In this document: one piece after another, positions 42,683 through 53,686 of the stretch
Numbering within the stretch: position 1 is the stretch's first letter
How the letters are laid out: each line of letters opens with the position of its first letter
Assembly: GCF_013375555.1 (NCBI RefSeq)
Contig: NZ_JABXWB010000001.1
Span: forward strand, 2,678,501 to 2,742,500
Reading direction: 5' to 3'
Length of the DNA: 64,000 bases
DNA from: Sphingobium sp. EM0848
GTDB lineage: Bacteria; Pseudomonadota; Alphaproteobacteria; Sphingomonadales; Sphingomonadaceae
Made by a program: the position numbers and the translations under genes
The notes under the pieces: model-generated
What the model was told of the DNA's origin: nothing
What the model saw: only the letters and a program-made list of their open reading frames with translations
Databases searched by the model: none

Positions 42683-43812
42683 CAGTTCCAGCCCACCCAG
42701 GTGAAGAAGACCGCGAAAAAGGCGTCGAGCACGATCACTAGGAAGATGGCCTGCACCACGGCGGCGGTGGTGCGCAGGCCGACTTCCTCGGCATTGCCCT
42801 CCACCTGCATGCCCTGAAAACAGCCGGCGAGCGCGATGATGACGCCGAAGACCGGCGCCTTGATCAGGCCCACCCACAGGTCATGGATCGGCACCACTTC
42901 CCGCAGCCGCTGGACGAAGGTGATTGGTGGGATGTCGAGCGACACCGCGCACAGGAAGCCGCCGCCGATGATCGCGACGATGGAGGAATAGAAACCGAGC
43001 AGCGGCATCATCACCACCACCGCCAGCGTCCTCGGCAGCACCAGCGCTTCCATCGGCGATACGCCGATGGTACGCATGGCGTCGACCTCCTCGGTCAGCT
43101 TCATCGTGCCCAATTGCGCCGCGAAGGCCGAGCCGGACCGCCCCGCGACCATGATCGCGGTCATCAACACGCCGAGCTCCCGAAAGGTCAGTCGGCCGAC
43201 CAGATTGATCGTCAGCATCTCCATGCCGAACTGGCGCAGCTGCACCGACCCCTGCTGGGCGATGACGATGCCGATCAGGAAGCTCATCAGGCCGATGATA
43301 CCCAGCGCCGATACGCCGACGACCTCGAACCTCTGGACCACCGCATTGATGCGGAACCGACCGGGATGGCGGATGACGTTCCACGTCGCGACCAGCGTGC
43401 CGCCGAAGAAACCGAGCAGGCCGAGCAGAGTGGTGCCCGAATTGACCACGGCCTCGCCGATCTGGCCGACCACGCGCTGCCACGGCGGTATATAGTCGGG
43501 GCGGATATTGACCGGCTCATCGACCCGACCGACCGCGGCGATCAGCCGTTCGGCATCGCATTTGTCGCCTGTGATCTTGCAGCCCAGTCGTTTGATCGTG
43601 CGATGCAGCACCCAGGCGCCGATCGTGTCCATATAGTCCACGTCGGAGAGGTCGAGCGCATCGACCGGCCCCGCTATGGCATCCAGTCGGTCAGGCAGGT
43701 CATGAAGGCAGGCAATGGAAAGATTGCCTGAAAACCGGATGACCGTCCCGCCGTCGCGGACTTCCTCTGCAAGATCAGCGGCTTTGTTCATCAAGGCGGT
43801 GGTGTGGTCCAT
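42682..43812 (-). CDS. mlaE: MlaE-family permease with N-terminal STAS-like domain
   Basis: A permease of about 376 residues with five or six hydrophobic helices in the C-terminal part (FEVVGVSALGIIGLMSFLIGIVIAQQG, then AGRSGSAFAAQLGTMKLTEEVDAM, a MlaE signature) and an N-terminal soluble STAS-like domain (about 1-115; GTVIRFSGNLSIACLHDLPDRLD..ALDLSDVDYMDTIGAWVL). The STAS part takes the role of the separate MlaB of E. coli. The start at 43812 (MDHTTAL) is likely; 43824 is an in-frame ATG four residues upstream. It is first in a four-gene operon with the ATPase, MCE protein and lipoprotein. Confidence 0.92.
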   Translation of the reverse strand: MDHTTALMNKAADLAEEVRDGGTVIRFSGNLSIACLHDLPDRLDAIAGPVDALDLSDVDYMDTIGAWVLHRTIKRLGCKITGDKCDAERLIAAVGRVDEPVNIRPDYIPPWQRVVGQIGEAVVNSGTTLLGLLGFFGGTLVATWNVIRHPGRFRINAVVQRFEVVGVSALGIIGLMSFLIGIVIAQQGSVQLRQFGMEMLTINLVGRLTFRELGVLMTAIMVAGRSGSAFAAQLGTMKLTEEVDAMRTIGVSPMEALVLPRTLAVVVMMPLLGFYSSIVAIIGGGFLCAVSLDIPPITFVQRLREVVPIHDLWVGLIKAPVFGVIIALAGCFQGMQVEGNAEEVGLRTTAAVVQAIFLVIVLDAFFAVFFTWVGWN

Positions 43813-43890
43813 TATCGGTTGCACGGCAAGCCGAAACGGCCCATCCGCACGATCAAACGAAGGGACGCTTCAAAAAGTTTCGGACACGGC

Positions 43891-44565
43891 ATGACGCACA
43901 GGCTCGCAATCTATGACATGGACCGCACGGTGACGTTCACCGGCACCTATACCGGCTTTCTGATACATGTTGCAAAACGCATGGCGCCATGGCGCCTGGC
44001 CCTGTTTCCGGCCGTTATCTTGCTGATGCTGGCCTATGTGCTGAAGCTGATCAGCCGGCAGCGGCTCAAGGAACTGAATCAGGCGCTGATGATCGGCGCC
44101 AATGTCGAACGCGCGAAGCTGATGCCGCATGTCGAAAGCTATGCGGAAAAAGTGGTGGCGCAGAATGTGCGCAAGGGCGCGCTGGCCCAGATCGCGCAGG
44201 ACAGGGCGGATGGCTACAGGCTGGTCCTCGCCACCGCATCCTACCGCCTTTATGTCGAGCCGATTGCCCGCCGACTGGGCTTCGATGCGGTGATCGCGAC
44301 CGATCATCTTTCGCAGGACCTGCGTTATGTCCGCGCGAAGATCGCGGGTGAGAATTGCTATGACACGGGTAAGCTGCGCATGATCAAGGCGTGGATGGCG
44401 GGTGAGGCGATCGACCGCGGTCAGGCGACTATCCGTGCCTATTCGGACCATGTGTCGGATGCGCCGATGCTGGAGTTCGCGGACATTCCCTTCGCCTCCA
44501 ACCCGCATAAGCCGTTGGCGAAGCTGGCGGCGGAGCGGGGCTGGACGCGGGTGGACTGGCAGTAA
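43891..44565 (+). CDS. HAD-IB family phosphatase
   Basis: A 224-residue HAD hydrolase with DxD in LAIYDMDRTVTFTGTY (residues 9 and 11), a hydrophobic helix MAPWRLALFPAVILLMLAYVLKLI that may be a membrane-associated cap, the Ser/Thr motif LVLATASYRLYV, and the DHVSDAPMLEFA acidic motif. It resembles the HAD-IB/SerB-like group that includes phosphoserine-type phosphatases and lipid-phosphate phosphatases. It faces away from mlaE (divergent), so a lipid role is possible, but the substrate is unknown. The start at 43891 begins MTHRLAIYDMD; a longer frame to 43804 is rejected. Confidence 0.85.
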   Translation: MTHRLAIYDMDRTVTFTGTYTGFLIHVAKRMAPWRLALFPAVILLMLAYVLKLISRQRLKELNQALMIGANVERAKLMPHVESYAEKVVAQNVRKGALAQIAQDRADGYRLVLATASYRLYVEPIARRLGFDAVIATDHLSQDLRYVRAKIAGENCYDTGKLRMIKAWMAGEAIDRGQATIRAYSDHVSDAPMLEFADIPFASNPHKPLAKLAAERGWTRVDWQ

Positions 44566-44571
44566 CCGGCA

Positions 44572-45501
44572 CTAAAGGACCGGCGAAAGCAGCGGCTCCC
44601 CCGCAAAATGCGCGGCGAGGTTGGCGAGCAGCATCTGCGCCATCTTCGCCACCGCCTCCTGCGTCGCGCCGCCGGTATGCGGGGTCAGCACGACATTGGG
44701 CACGGCGGTCCAGCGCGTTGCCGGCGTAGGTTCGGTTTCGAATACGTCGAGCGCCGCGCCGCCCAGCCGTCCTTCGCTCAGCGCAGCGATCAGCGCATCC
44801 TCATCCACCAACTGTCCCCGCGCGACATTCACCAGCAGCCCTTGAGGCCCCAGCGCGTTCATCACCGACGCGTCGATCATTCCCCGATTCTCGTCCGTCG
44901 CCTTGGCTGCCACCACCATGACGTCACTGTCGCGGGCCAGCGCTTCCAGATTCTCGGCCCGCGGCCAGCGCAGGCCCGGCTTTGGCCGCGGTCCCCACCA
45001 ACCCACCCGCATCCGCAGGGCTTCGGCGCGTTCCGCCAGAGCAATGCCAATGCTGCCCATGCCGACAATTCCGATCCGCGCGCCGGTCATGGACCGGGTG
45101 AGCATCTTCGCCCCAGCCGTCCAGCCGCCCTCGCGAACCTGCCGGTCGCCAACGACGATCCGCCGCCGATGGGCAAGGATGAGGCCAAGGCCATGGTCGG
45201 CCACATCCTCCGCATTGGCGTCTCCCGCATGGGTCACGGCCACGCCGCGCGCCCGTGCCCAGTCGAGGTCCACCCCATCATAGCCCACGGTAAAACAGGC
45301 GATCAGCCGCAGCGCCGTCATTCGCTCCAGCATATCCGGGTCGAGCCGGAACTCACCCGCCGTGACCAGCGCTTCGGCCTCCGCCAGCCGCGCCCGACCG
45401 CTCTCCTCCCACAAGGCCATGACGTCATAATGAGGGGAGAGCAGGCTCAGCAGCGGCGCCAGATGCGGCTGCGCCACGAGAATCAGCGGGCGATCGCTCA
45501 T
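44572..45501 (-). CDS. D-isomer-specific 2-hydroxyacid dehydrogenase
   Basis: A 309-residue NAD(P)-dependent dehydrogenase. Landmarks are the hydrophobic substrate-binding N-terminal part, ACFTVGYDGVDLDWARARGV, DANAEDVADHGLGLILAHRR, the NAD(P) loop GARIGIVGMGSIGIALAERAEALRM, and the catalytic LLVNVARGQLVDEDALIAAL and LTPHTGGAT with the His of the Arg/Glu/His triad. It probably reduces glyoxylate/hydroxypyruvate or similar. The ATG at 45501 overlaps the cystathionine synthase stop (ATGA type), making a two-gene unit. Confidence 0.92.
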   Translation of the reverse strand: MSDRPLILVAQPHLAPLLSLLSPHYDVMALWEESGRARLAEAEALVTAGEFRLDPDMLERMTALRLIACFTVGYDGVDLDWARARGVAVTHAGDANAEDVADHGLGLILAHRRRIVVGDRQVREGGWTAGAKMLTRSMTGARIGIVGMGSIGIALAERAEALRMRVGWWGPRPKPGLRWPRAENLEALARDSDVMVVAAKATDENRGMIDASVMNALGPQGLLVNVARGQLVDEDALIAALSEGRLGGAALDVFETEPTPATRWTAVPNVVLTPHTGGATQEAVAKMAQMLLANLAAHFAGEPLLSPVL

Positions 45502-46823
45502 CCCACCGCCCGCAACGCCTGCGCGAAGTCGGCGATCAGATCGTCCGCATCCTCGCAACCGATGGAGATGCGCACCATATTGTCGCTGATCGCCAGCGCC
45601 TTCTTGCGCTCGGCGGGGACGGATAGATGTGTCATCGCGGCGGGATGGCTCGCCAGCGTCTCGGTTCCGCCCAGACTGACCGCCAACTTGGCGATCTTCA
45701 GCGCGTCGAGAAAGGCAAAGGCTTCCGCCTCGCCGCCCTTTAGGTAGAGCGAGAAGGTCGATCCCGCGCCGGTGCAATGCCGCCTGTAGATATCCGCCTG
45801 CCGCTCCGTTTCCGGGAAACCGAGATAGACGACCTTCTCCACCTGCGGCTGATCCTTCAGCCAGGCGCAGACCTTGGCTGCATTCTCGCCCGCCCGGCTC
45901 ATCCGCAGTTCCAGCGTTTCCAAACTACGCAGCAGCATCCACGCCGAATGCGGATCGAGAATCGTCCCGATGGTATTGCGCATCAGCCGGATCGTGTTGA
46001 TCAGCCCGTTCGGCCCCAGCACGCCCCCTGCGACCAGATCGCTATGCCCGCCCGCATATTTGGTGAGGCTGTAGATCACCAGATCCGCTCCATGACTCAG
46101 CGGATGATGCCAGAGCGGCCCCAGAAACGTGTTGTCGATGGCGATCGGCGGGCGATATTCTTCGCCTGCGAACAAAAAGTCGCGCCGCGCAACTACCGCT
46201 TCCAGATCGACCAGAACATTGGTCGGATTGGCCGGGCTTTCGAGGTAGATCAACGCCACGCGGCCCAGCGCCTTGGCCTTCTCGATCACCGCGCTGATTT
46301 CCTCCTCGGTCGCACCGGCCGGGAAATCCAGCCATTGCACCCCGAACTTGCCAAGGATGCGCCCGATCAGCGCTTCGGTCGCGGCATAGAGGGGCGCTGA
46401 ATGGACGATGACATCGCCCGGCTGCACCAACGCGAGCAGGGTGGTGGCGATGGCCGACATGCCGCTGGAAAAGAGCAGGGCATCTTCCGCCTCTTCCCAC
46501 ACTGCCAGCCGGTCCTCGGCAATTTCCTGATTCGGCCCGTTGAAGCGGGAATAGACCAGCCCTTCCGCACCGCCGGGTCGAATCCCGGTCACGCCCTCGA
46601 AATGCCGCTTGCCTGCCGCCGCGCTTTCGAAGGCGAAGGTGGAGGTGAGGAAGATCGGCGGCTTCAGCGACCCTTCGGAGAGCGTCGGGTCATAGCCATG
46701 CCCCATCATCAGGGTCGCGGGCTTCAGCTTGCGGCCATCGATTTCCATGATGGGTTGCTTGGGACGGCGGCGGTTGCCCGTGGGTTCCGCGCCCGTGAGG
46801 TCGGCTTCGGTCTGGCCGGTCAT
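45498..46823 (-). CDS. cystathionine gamma-synthase / trans-sulfuration family PLP enzyme
   Basis: A 441-residue Cys/Met-metabolism enzyme. It has an N-terminal extension (MTGQTEADLTGAEPTGNRRR...), LVYSRFNGPNQEIAEDRLAVWEEAEDALLFSSGMSAI, the PLP lysine in SLTKYAGGHSDLVAGG (about residue 258), and SLGGTETLASHPAAMTHLSV near the C-terminus. It resembles cystathionine gamma-synthase or O-succinylhomoserine sulfhydrylase types; metB/metZ cannot be separated by sight. The start at 46823 follows AGGAGAAC; the upstream frame to 46994 has no RBS. It overlaps the hydroxyacid dehydrogenase. Confidence 0.88.
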   Translation of the reverse strand: MTGQTEADLTGAEPTGNRRRPKQPIMEIDGRKLKPATLMMGHGYDPTLSEGSLKPPIFLTSTFAFESAAAGKRHFEGVTGIRPGGAEGLVYSRFNGPNQEIAEDRLAVWEEAEDALLFSSGMSAIATTLLALVQPGDVIVHSAPLYAATEALIGRILGKFGVQWLDFPAGATEEEISAVIEKAKALGRVALIYLESPANPTNVLVDLEAVVARRDFLFAGEEYRPPIAIDNTFLGPLWHHPLSHGADLVIYSLTKYAGGHSDLVAGGVLGPNGLINTIRLMRNTIGTILDPHSAWMLLRSLETLELRMSRAGENAAKVCAWLKDQPQVEKVVYLGFPETERQADIYRRHCTGAGSTFSLYLKGGEAEAFAFLDALKIAKLAVSLGGTETLASHPAAMTHLSVPAERKKALAISDNMVRISIGCEDADDLIADFAQALRAVG

Positions 46824-46951
46824 CTTGTTCTCCTGCATGTCTGCGGCATCTGTTGCGCCGCTCTGATGGAAAGGAGTGTAACGCTTTTCGGGGGGAGGGA
46901 GCCAGAGGCGTCGCGTAATTTTATTCCGCACTCGTGGCTTAAAATTACCGT

Positions 46952-46974
46952 TCGGGCTGAGCTTGTCGAAGCGA
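46952..46974. repeat. sphingomonad-type dispersed short repeat
   Basis: GTTCGGGCTGAGCTTGTCGAA (46952-46972) plus GC is a short sequence I recall as a very common intergenic repeat in sphingomonad genomes, seen as CTTCGACAAGCTCAGCCC on the other strand. It lies between the divergent trans-sulfuration and helicase genes. Its function is unknown; multiplicity should be counted in the full genome. Confidence 0.5.
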
Positions 46975-46999
46975 CGGACTTCTTCCACCATCACCCCTT

Positions 47000-49411
47000 A
47001 TGAGCCAAAGCCTACCCCAACCCCTTGAGCAATGGTTCATTGCACGCGGCTGGACACCCCGCCGCCATCAATTCGACATGCTGGCCGCTGCCCGATCCGG
47101 CGATCATGCTTTGCTGGTTGCTCCCACCGGCGCGGGCAAGACGCTTGCAGGCTTTCTGCCGACCCTGGCCGAGTTGATCGAAACGCCGACAGAAGGCCTT
47201 CACACCCTCTACGTCTCGCCACTGAAGGCGCTGGCCGTCGATGTTCGCCGTAACCTCCTCACCCCGATCGAGGAAATGGGCCTGCCGATTCGCGTCGAAA
47301 CCCGCACCGGCGACACGCCATCCGACCGCAAGGCCCGCCAGCGCGCCCGGCCGCCGCAAATCCTGCTCACCACGCCCGAATCGCTTTCACTGCTGCTCAG
47401 CTATGCCGACAGCTTCCTGATGTTCGCGAATCTCCAGACCGTGATCGTCGATGAAGTCCACGCCTTCGCCACGCAAAAGCGGGGGGATCTGCTCAACCTC
47501 TCGCTCTCCCGCCTTCAGTCCATCAACCCCGGCCTGCGCCGTGTCGCGCTCTCCGCCACCGTGGCCGACATCGACGCCTATCGTGCCTGGCTCGCGCCGG
47601 ATGGGGACATCCATGCCGTCACGCCAGTGATCGGCGAGCAGGGCGCTGATCCCCATGTCGCCATCCTCATCCCCGAAGGCCGCGTTCCCTGGTCGGGCCA
47701 TTCCGGCAAATATGCCGCGAAACAGGTGATGGCGGAGATTGAGCGCCGCGCCACCACGCTGGTCTTTTGCAACACGCGCGGATTGGCCGAACTCATCTTT
47801 CAGGAACTCTGGTCGGTCAACGACGCCAATCTTCCCATCGCCATCCACCATGGCAGCCTTTCCATCGAAGCCCGGCGCAAGGTCGAAGCGGCGATGGCGG
47901 CGGGGAAACTGCGCGCCCTTGTCGCCACCGCGTCGCTCGATCTTGGCGTCGACTGGGGCAATGTCGATTGCGTGATCCAGATGGGCGCGCCCAAGGGAAG
48001 CTCCCGCCTGCTCCAGCGCATCGGTCGGGCCAATCACCGGCTCGATACCCCCAGCGAGGCGATCCTGATCCCCGGCAACCGCTTCGAATATCTTGAAGCC
48101 CGCGCCGCGCTGGATGCCGTCGAGGCGGGAGAGCGCGACGCCGACGATTTCCGCCCCGGCAGCCTCGACGTCCTTGCCCAGCATGTCATGGGCCTCGCCT
48201 GCGCCGCGCCCTTTCGCGATCAGGAGTTGCTGGCGGAAATCCGCTCCGCCACCCCCTATAGCGCGCTGACGGAGGAGGCTTTCTCCCATGTCCTCCACTT
48301 CATCGAAGGCGGCGGCTATGCCCTGCGCGCCTATGACCGCTTCAAGCGCCTGACCCATGAGGCGGACGGATCATGGCGCGTGTCGCACCCTCGCTTCATC
48401 CAGCAGCACCGGCTGAACGCCGGCATCATCGTCGACCAGCCTGCGCTCGCCGTCCGCTTCGCCAATGGCCGCAAGCTTGGCACGGTAGAGGAGGGGTTCG
48501 CCGCCACGCTCAGCCCCGGCGACCGTTTCTTCTTCTCCGGCACCGCGCTGGAGGTGGTGCGGATGGACACCACCGACCTCATCGTCCGCGCCACGTCGAA
48601 AAGCGCCCGCATCCCGAGTTGGGGTGGCACCCGTATGGCGATGTCGACGCGGCTTGCCGACCGTGTCCGGCATTTCCTGGCGGAACCGGACCAATGGTCC
48701 CGCTTCCCGGAGGATGTCCGCGAATGGCTGGAAGTGCAGAAATACCGTTCGGCCCTGCCAGAGCCGGGGCAGCTCCTCATCGAAACCTTTCCCCATGAAG
48801 GGCGCCATTATCTCGTCTGCTACAGTTTCGAAGGCTGGAACGCGCATCAGTCGTTGGGGATGTTGCTCACCCGCCGCATGGATGCACAGGGGCTGATGCC
48901 CATGGGGTTCGTCTCCAACGACTATGCGCTGGCCGTTTACGGCCTGAAGCCCGTCACCGATCCGGCCAGCCTCTTTTCCGCCGACATTCTGGACCATGAG
49001 TTTGTCGAGTGGGTCGAACAGTCGAGCCTGCTCAAGCGCGCCTTTCGCGACGTGGCGGTGATTTCCGGCCTGATCGAGCGGCAGCATCCGGGCAAGCGCA
49101 AGACCGGACGGCAGGTCACTTTCTCGACCGACCTCATCTATGATGTGCTGCGCAAATATCAGCCCGACCATCTGTTGCTGAAGGCTGCCTGGGCGGACGC
49201 CCGCGCGCGCATGACCGATGTGGGGCGTCTGGGCGATCTTATCGACCGTGCCTCTGCCACCATGCTGCATATCGAGCTGGATCGGGTCAGCCCGCTCGCC
49301 GTGCCCGTGCTGATCCTCATCGGTCGCGAACAGGTCGCCCAGCATGAGGTGGAAGATGCCCTGCTGATGGAGGCCGAAGCCCTGGTGGCGGAAGCGATGC
49401 GCACGGATTAG
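47000..49411 (+). CDS. ligase-associated DNA damage response DEXH-box helicase (Lhr-type)
   Basis: An 803-residue superfamily 2 helicase of the Lhr-like type found with PdeM and DNA ligase in LADD clusters. It has Walker A LLVAPTGAGKTLAGF (residues 39-53), SPLKALAVDVRRNL, LLTTPESLSLL, DEVHAFATQKRGD (DEVH), LSATVAD, LVATASLDLGVDWG and motif VI QRIGRANHR. A winged-helix domain and C-terminal Lhr-type beta domain follow. It reads divergently from the trans-sulfuration gene. The ATP-dependent ligase and exonuclease that usually sit beside it are not here; pdeM is 33 kb away. Confidence 0.9.
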   Translation: MSQSLPQPLEQWFIARGWTPRRHQFDMLAAARSGDHALLVAPTGAGKTLAGFLPTLAELIETPTEGLHTLYVSPLKALAVDVRRNLLTPIEEMGLPIRVETRTGDTPSDRKARQRARPPQILLTTPESLSLLLSYADSFLMFANLQTVIVDEVHAFATQKRGDLLNLSLSRLQSINPGLRRVALSATVADIDAYRAWLAPDGDIHAVTPVIGEQGADPHVAILIPEGRVPWSGHSGKYAAKQVMAEIERRATTLVFCNTRGLAELIFQELWSVNDANLPIAIHHGSLSIEARRKVEAAMAAGKLRALVATASLDLGVDWGNVDCVIQMGAPKGSSRLLQRIGRANHRLDTPSEAILIPGNRFEYLEARAALDAVEAGERDADDFRPGSLDVLAQHVMGLACAAPFRDQELLAEIRSATPYSALTEEAFSHVLHFIEGGGYALRAYDRFKRLTHEADGSWRVSHPRFIQQHRLNAGIIVDQPALAVRFANGRKLGTVEEGFAATLSPGDRFFFSGTALEVVRMDTTDLIVRATSKSARIPSWGGTRMAMSTRLADRVRHFLAEPDQWSRFPEDVREWLEVQKYRSALPEPGQLLIETFPHEGRHYLVCYSFEGWNAHQSLGMLLTRRMDAQGLMPMGFVSNDYALAVYGLKPVTDPASLFSADILDHEFVEWVEQSSLLKRAFRDVAVISGLIERQHPGKRKTGRQVTFSTDLIYDVLRKYQPDHLLLKAAWADARARMTDVGRLGDLIDRASATMLHIELDRVSPLAVPVLILIGREQVAQHEVEDALLMEAEALVAEAMRTD

Positions 49412-49412
49412 A

Positions 49413-49498
49413 GCGATTTCCAGTCAGATGGCATCATCTGGCGGTTAAGAAATCGCAGTAAAACAAAGAAATAGAGCGGTCGATCAGATCGACCGCTC
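49413..49498. repeat. compound inverted-repeat element at a convergent junction
   Basis: Two nested hairpins: arms GCGATTTC (49413-49420) and GAAATCGC (49449-49456), with an inner CAGATG-GCAT-CATCTG stem, then an 11-pair stem (49474-49484 with 49488-49498, loop CAG). Read leftward, the second stem is followed by a T-rich tract (TATTTCTTTGTTTT), so it should terminate the minus-strand lipoprotein gene. The whole looks like a dispersed sphingomonad element, by memory. Confidence 0.6.
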
Positions 49499-49514
49499 CA
49501 GGCGCGGATCGCGT

Positions 49515-50033
49515 TCAGGGCGCACCTGCACCCTGATCGTCCCGCGCGCCGCCGCAACCATTCAGCGTTCCCTCGCCAAAGGCCACTGCTACCCGGTCGG
49601 ACCAGATGGCATTGCTCATCCCGTCGCTGCATGGTCCTTCGCTTACCGTCATGGAAAAGCCGCCGCCCAAATAGCGGATCGCCCGCCTGTCGGCATGGCG
49701 CGAGACGGTGAAGCGGACAGGGGCTTTGTCCGGGCGCTCCAGCGTGGCGGTCGATCCCTTCACCGTCACGGCCCAGAAGGGTTCGGTCCCCATGGCCCGA
49801 TAGTGATTCTGAGTAGGCCGATCAGGGGTGGGAGAGGGCGCGGAATGTGCAGTCGCTGTTTCACGTGGAACCGCTTCCGAAATATTTTCGGCCGCCTGAT
49901 TCACGATTTCGTTCGGAATGATGATGGGCACTGAGGCCTGGGGTCGGGCGACATTGGTAACGGGTACGTCCTTCCCGCCGCTGCCGCAGCCCGTCATCAT
50001 CAGGATGAGGGCAATGGGGGAGAGCCGTCTCAC
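49515..50033 (-). CDS. lipoprotein with COG3650-like C-terminal domain
   Basis: A 172-residue lipoprotein, lipobox LMMTGCGSG (Cys about residue 16), then a low-complexity linker rich in Ala/Pro/Thr and a C-terminal domain with HYRAMGTEPFWAVTVKGSTATLERP and CSDGMSNAIWSDRVAVAFGEGTLNGCGG, which resembles the COG3650/META-HslJ-related heat-shock-type domain. The function is unknown. The GTG at 50033 overlaps the tag stop (GTGA). A parS-like sequence lies inside its linker at 49857-49872, so this stretch may be constrained as DNA. Confidence 0.8.
   Translation of the reverse strand: MRRLSPIALILMMTGCGSGGKDVPVTNVARPQASVPIIIPNEIVNQAAENISEAVPRETATAHSAPSPTPDRPTQNHYRAMGTEPFWAVTVKGSTATLERPDKAPVRFTVSRHADRRAIRYLGGGFSMTVSEGPCSDGMSNAIWSDRVAVAFGEGTLNGCGGARDDQGAGAP
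49857..49872. promoter_or_regulatory. remote parS-like site inside the COG3650-like lipoprotein gene
   Basis: TGTTTCACGTGGAACC has the TGTTTCACGTG half and core of parS, differing from TGTTTCACGTGAAACA at two positions (A to G in the right arm, and the last base). It lies 14 kb beyond parB, in a coding linker. Confidence 0.55.
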
Positions 50034-50593
50034 GCTTCCATGACCTGATCCCGCCGGAAGCAGGTGACGGCATGATCGTTCACCATCCCCACCGCCTGCA
50101 TCCACGCATAGACGATGGTCGGGCCCACAAATTTGAAGCCGCGTTTCTTGAGGTCTTTGGAGATCGCTTCCGACAGGTCGGTCTTCGCCGGAAAGGTCAG
50201 GCCGTCATTCTGGATCGCTTTACCCTCGACAAAACCCCAGACAGTGGTCGAGAAATCCTCGCCACGGTCGCGCATGGCGCAGAAGATCTGGGCGCCCCGG
50301 ATCGTCGCCTCGATCTTTGCGCGGGCGCGGATGATGCCGGAATCGCCCATCAATCGTTCGATATCGGCGGCGCCAAAGGCGGCGACCCTGTCCGGGTCGA
50401 AACCGGCAAAGGCGGCGCGAAAGTTTTCCCGCTTGCGCAAAATGGTGATCCAGCTGAGGCCCGCCTGAAAGCCTTCCAGCATCAGCGTTTCCCAGAGCAT
50501 CCGCGAATCGCGCTCCGGCACGCCCCATTCGCTGTCGTGATAGGCGCAATAGAGCGGGTCGGTCCCGGTCCAGCCGCAACGGACCCGCTCCAT
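50030..50593 (-). CDS. tag: DNA-3-methyladenine glycosylase I
   Basis: Tag excises 3-methyladenine from alkylated DNA. The 187-residue protein has the RCGWTGTDPLYCAYHDSEWGVPERDS N-terminus with Cys and His zinc ligands, LMLEGFQAGLSWITILRKRENFRAAFAGFDP, and GFKFVGPTIVYAWMQAVGMVNDHAVTCFR with the late zinc ligands. Length and motifs match E. coli Tag. It sits directly after gyrB (four bases apart) and overlaps the following lipoprotein gene by four bases (GTGA), so the three may be one operon. Confidence 0.95.
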   Translation of the reverse strand: MERVRCGWTGTDPLYCAYHDSEWGVPERDSRMLWETLMLEGFQAGLSWITILRKRENFRAAFAGFDPDRVAAFGAADIERLMGDSGIIRARAKIEATIRGAQIFCAMRDRGEDFSTTVWGFVEGKAIQNDGLTFPAKTDLSEAISKDLKKRGFKFVGPTIVYAWMQAVGMVNDHAVTCFRRDQVMEA

Positions 50594-50597
50594 CGGA

Positions 50598-53123
<2,526 letters not shown>

Positions 53124-53191
53124 TCACCGCCTGAAACTAAAGCGAAACATGGCGGCTTCCGTGCGCCTGACGCACGGTCTATCAGACGGCT

Positions 53192-53686
53192 ATGCGTCTC
53201 GTTCTTGCCCCCCTTGCATCGGTAGCCCTGATGCTCGCCGCCTGCTCGAAAAGCAGCGACGTGCTGGAGGAATTGCCCAACAGTTCGCTGGCCGGCGCCG
53301 CGCGGGAGGATGTGCCGGAAACCCGGCTGGAATCCAGCCTCACCCGCCCGGTGACGATTGGCGAGGATGGTCCGCGCCTCGATGCCTGTGGAGCGATGGG
53401 GCAGGCGATGCGCGTGGGTGCCAAGGGGCTGGCGGTGCGCGCCGCGCCCTTTGCCGAGGCGAAGGAAACGGCTCGGATGGCCGAAGGTAGTCGCGCCTGG
53501 GTGTGTACGCGCAGCCTTGACCAGAAATGGCTCGGGGTCGTTCTCGCCCCCGAGCCTTCTTCCGATAATGCCGCCGAACCCGCCGATTGCGGTGTTTCCG
53601 AGCCGGTGGATCGCAAACAGGCCTATGACGGCCCTTGCCTCAGCGGCTGGGTGTCGAGTGCGGCGATCCGTCTGGTCGCTGGTTAG
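53192..53686 (+). CDS. lipoprotein with SH3-like domain
   Basis: A 164-residue lipoprotein, lipobox LMLAACSKS (Cys about residue 18). The mature part has a region that looks like a bacterial SH3 domain: ACGAMGQAMRVGAKGLAVRAAPFAEAKETARMAEGSRAWVCTRSLDQKWLGVVLAP, and ends CLSGWVSSAAIRLVAG, a typical SH3b end. Such domains often bind peptidoglycan or partner proteins. It is divergent from gyrB and convergent with the DUF1993 gene, whose stop overlaps by four bases. Confidence 0.82.
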   Translation: MRLVLAPLASVALMLAACSKSSDVLEELPNSSLAGAAREDVPETRLESSLTRPVTIGEDGPRLDACGAMGQAMRVGAKGLAVRAAPFAEAKETARMAEGSRAWVCTRSLDQKWLGVVLAPEPSSDNAAEPADCGVSEPVDRKQAYDGPCLSGWVSSAAIRLVAG

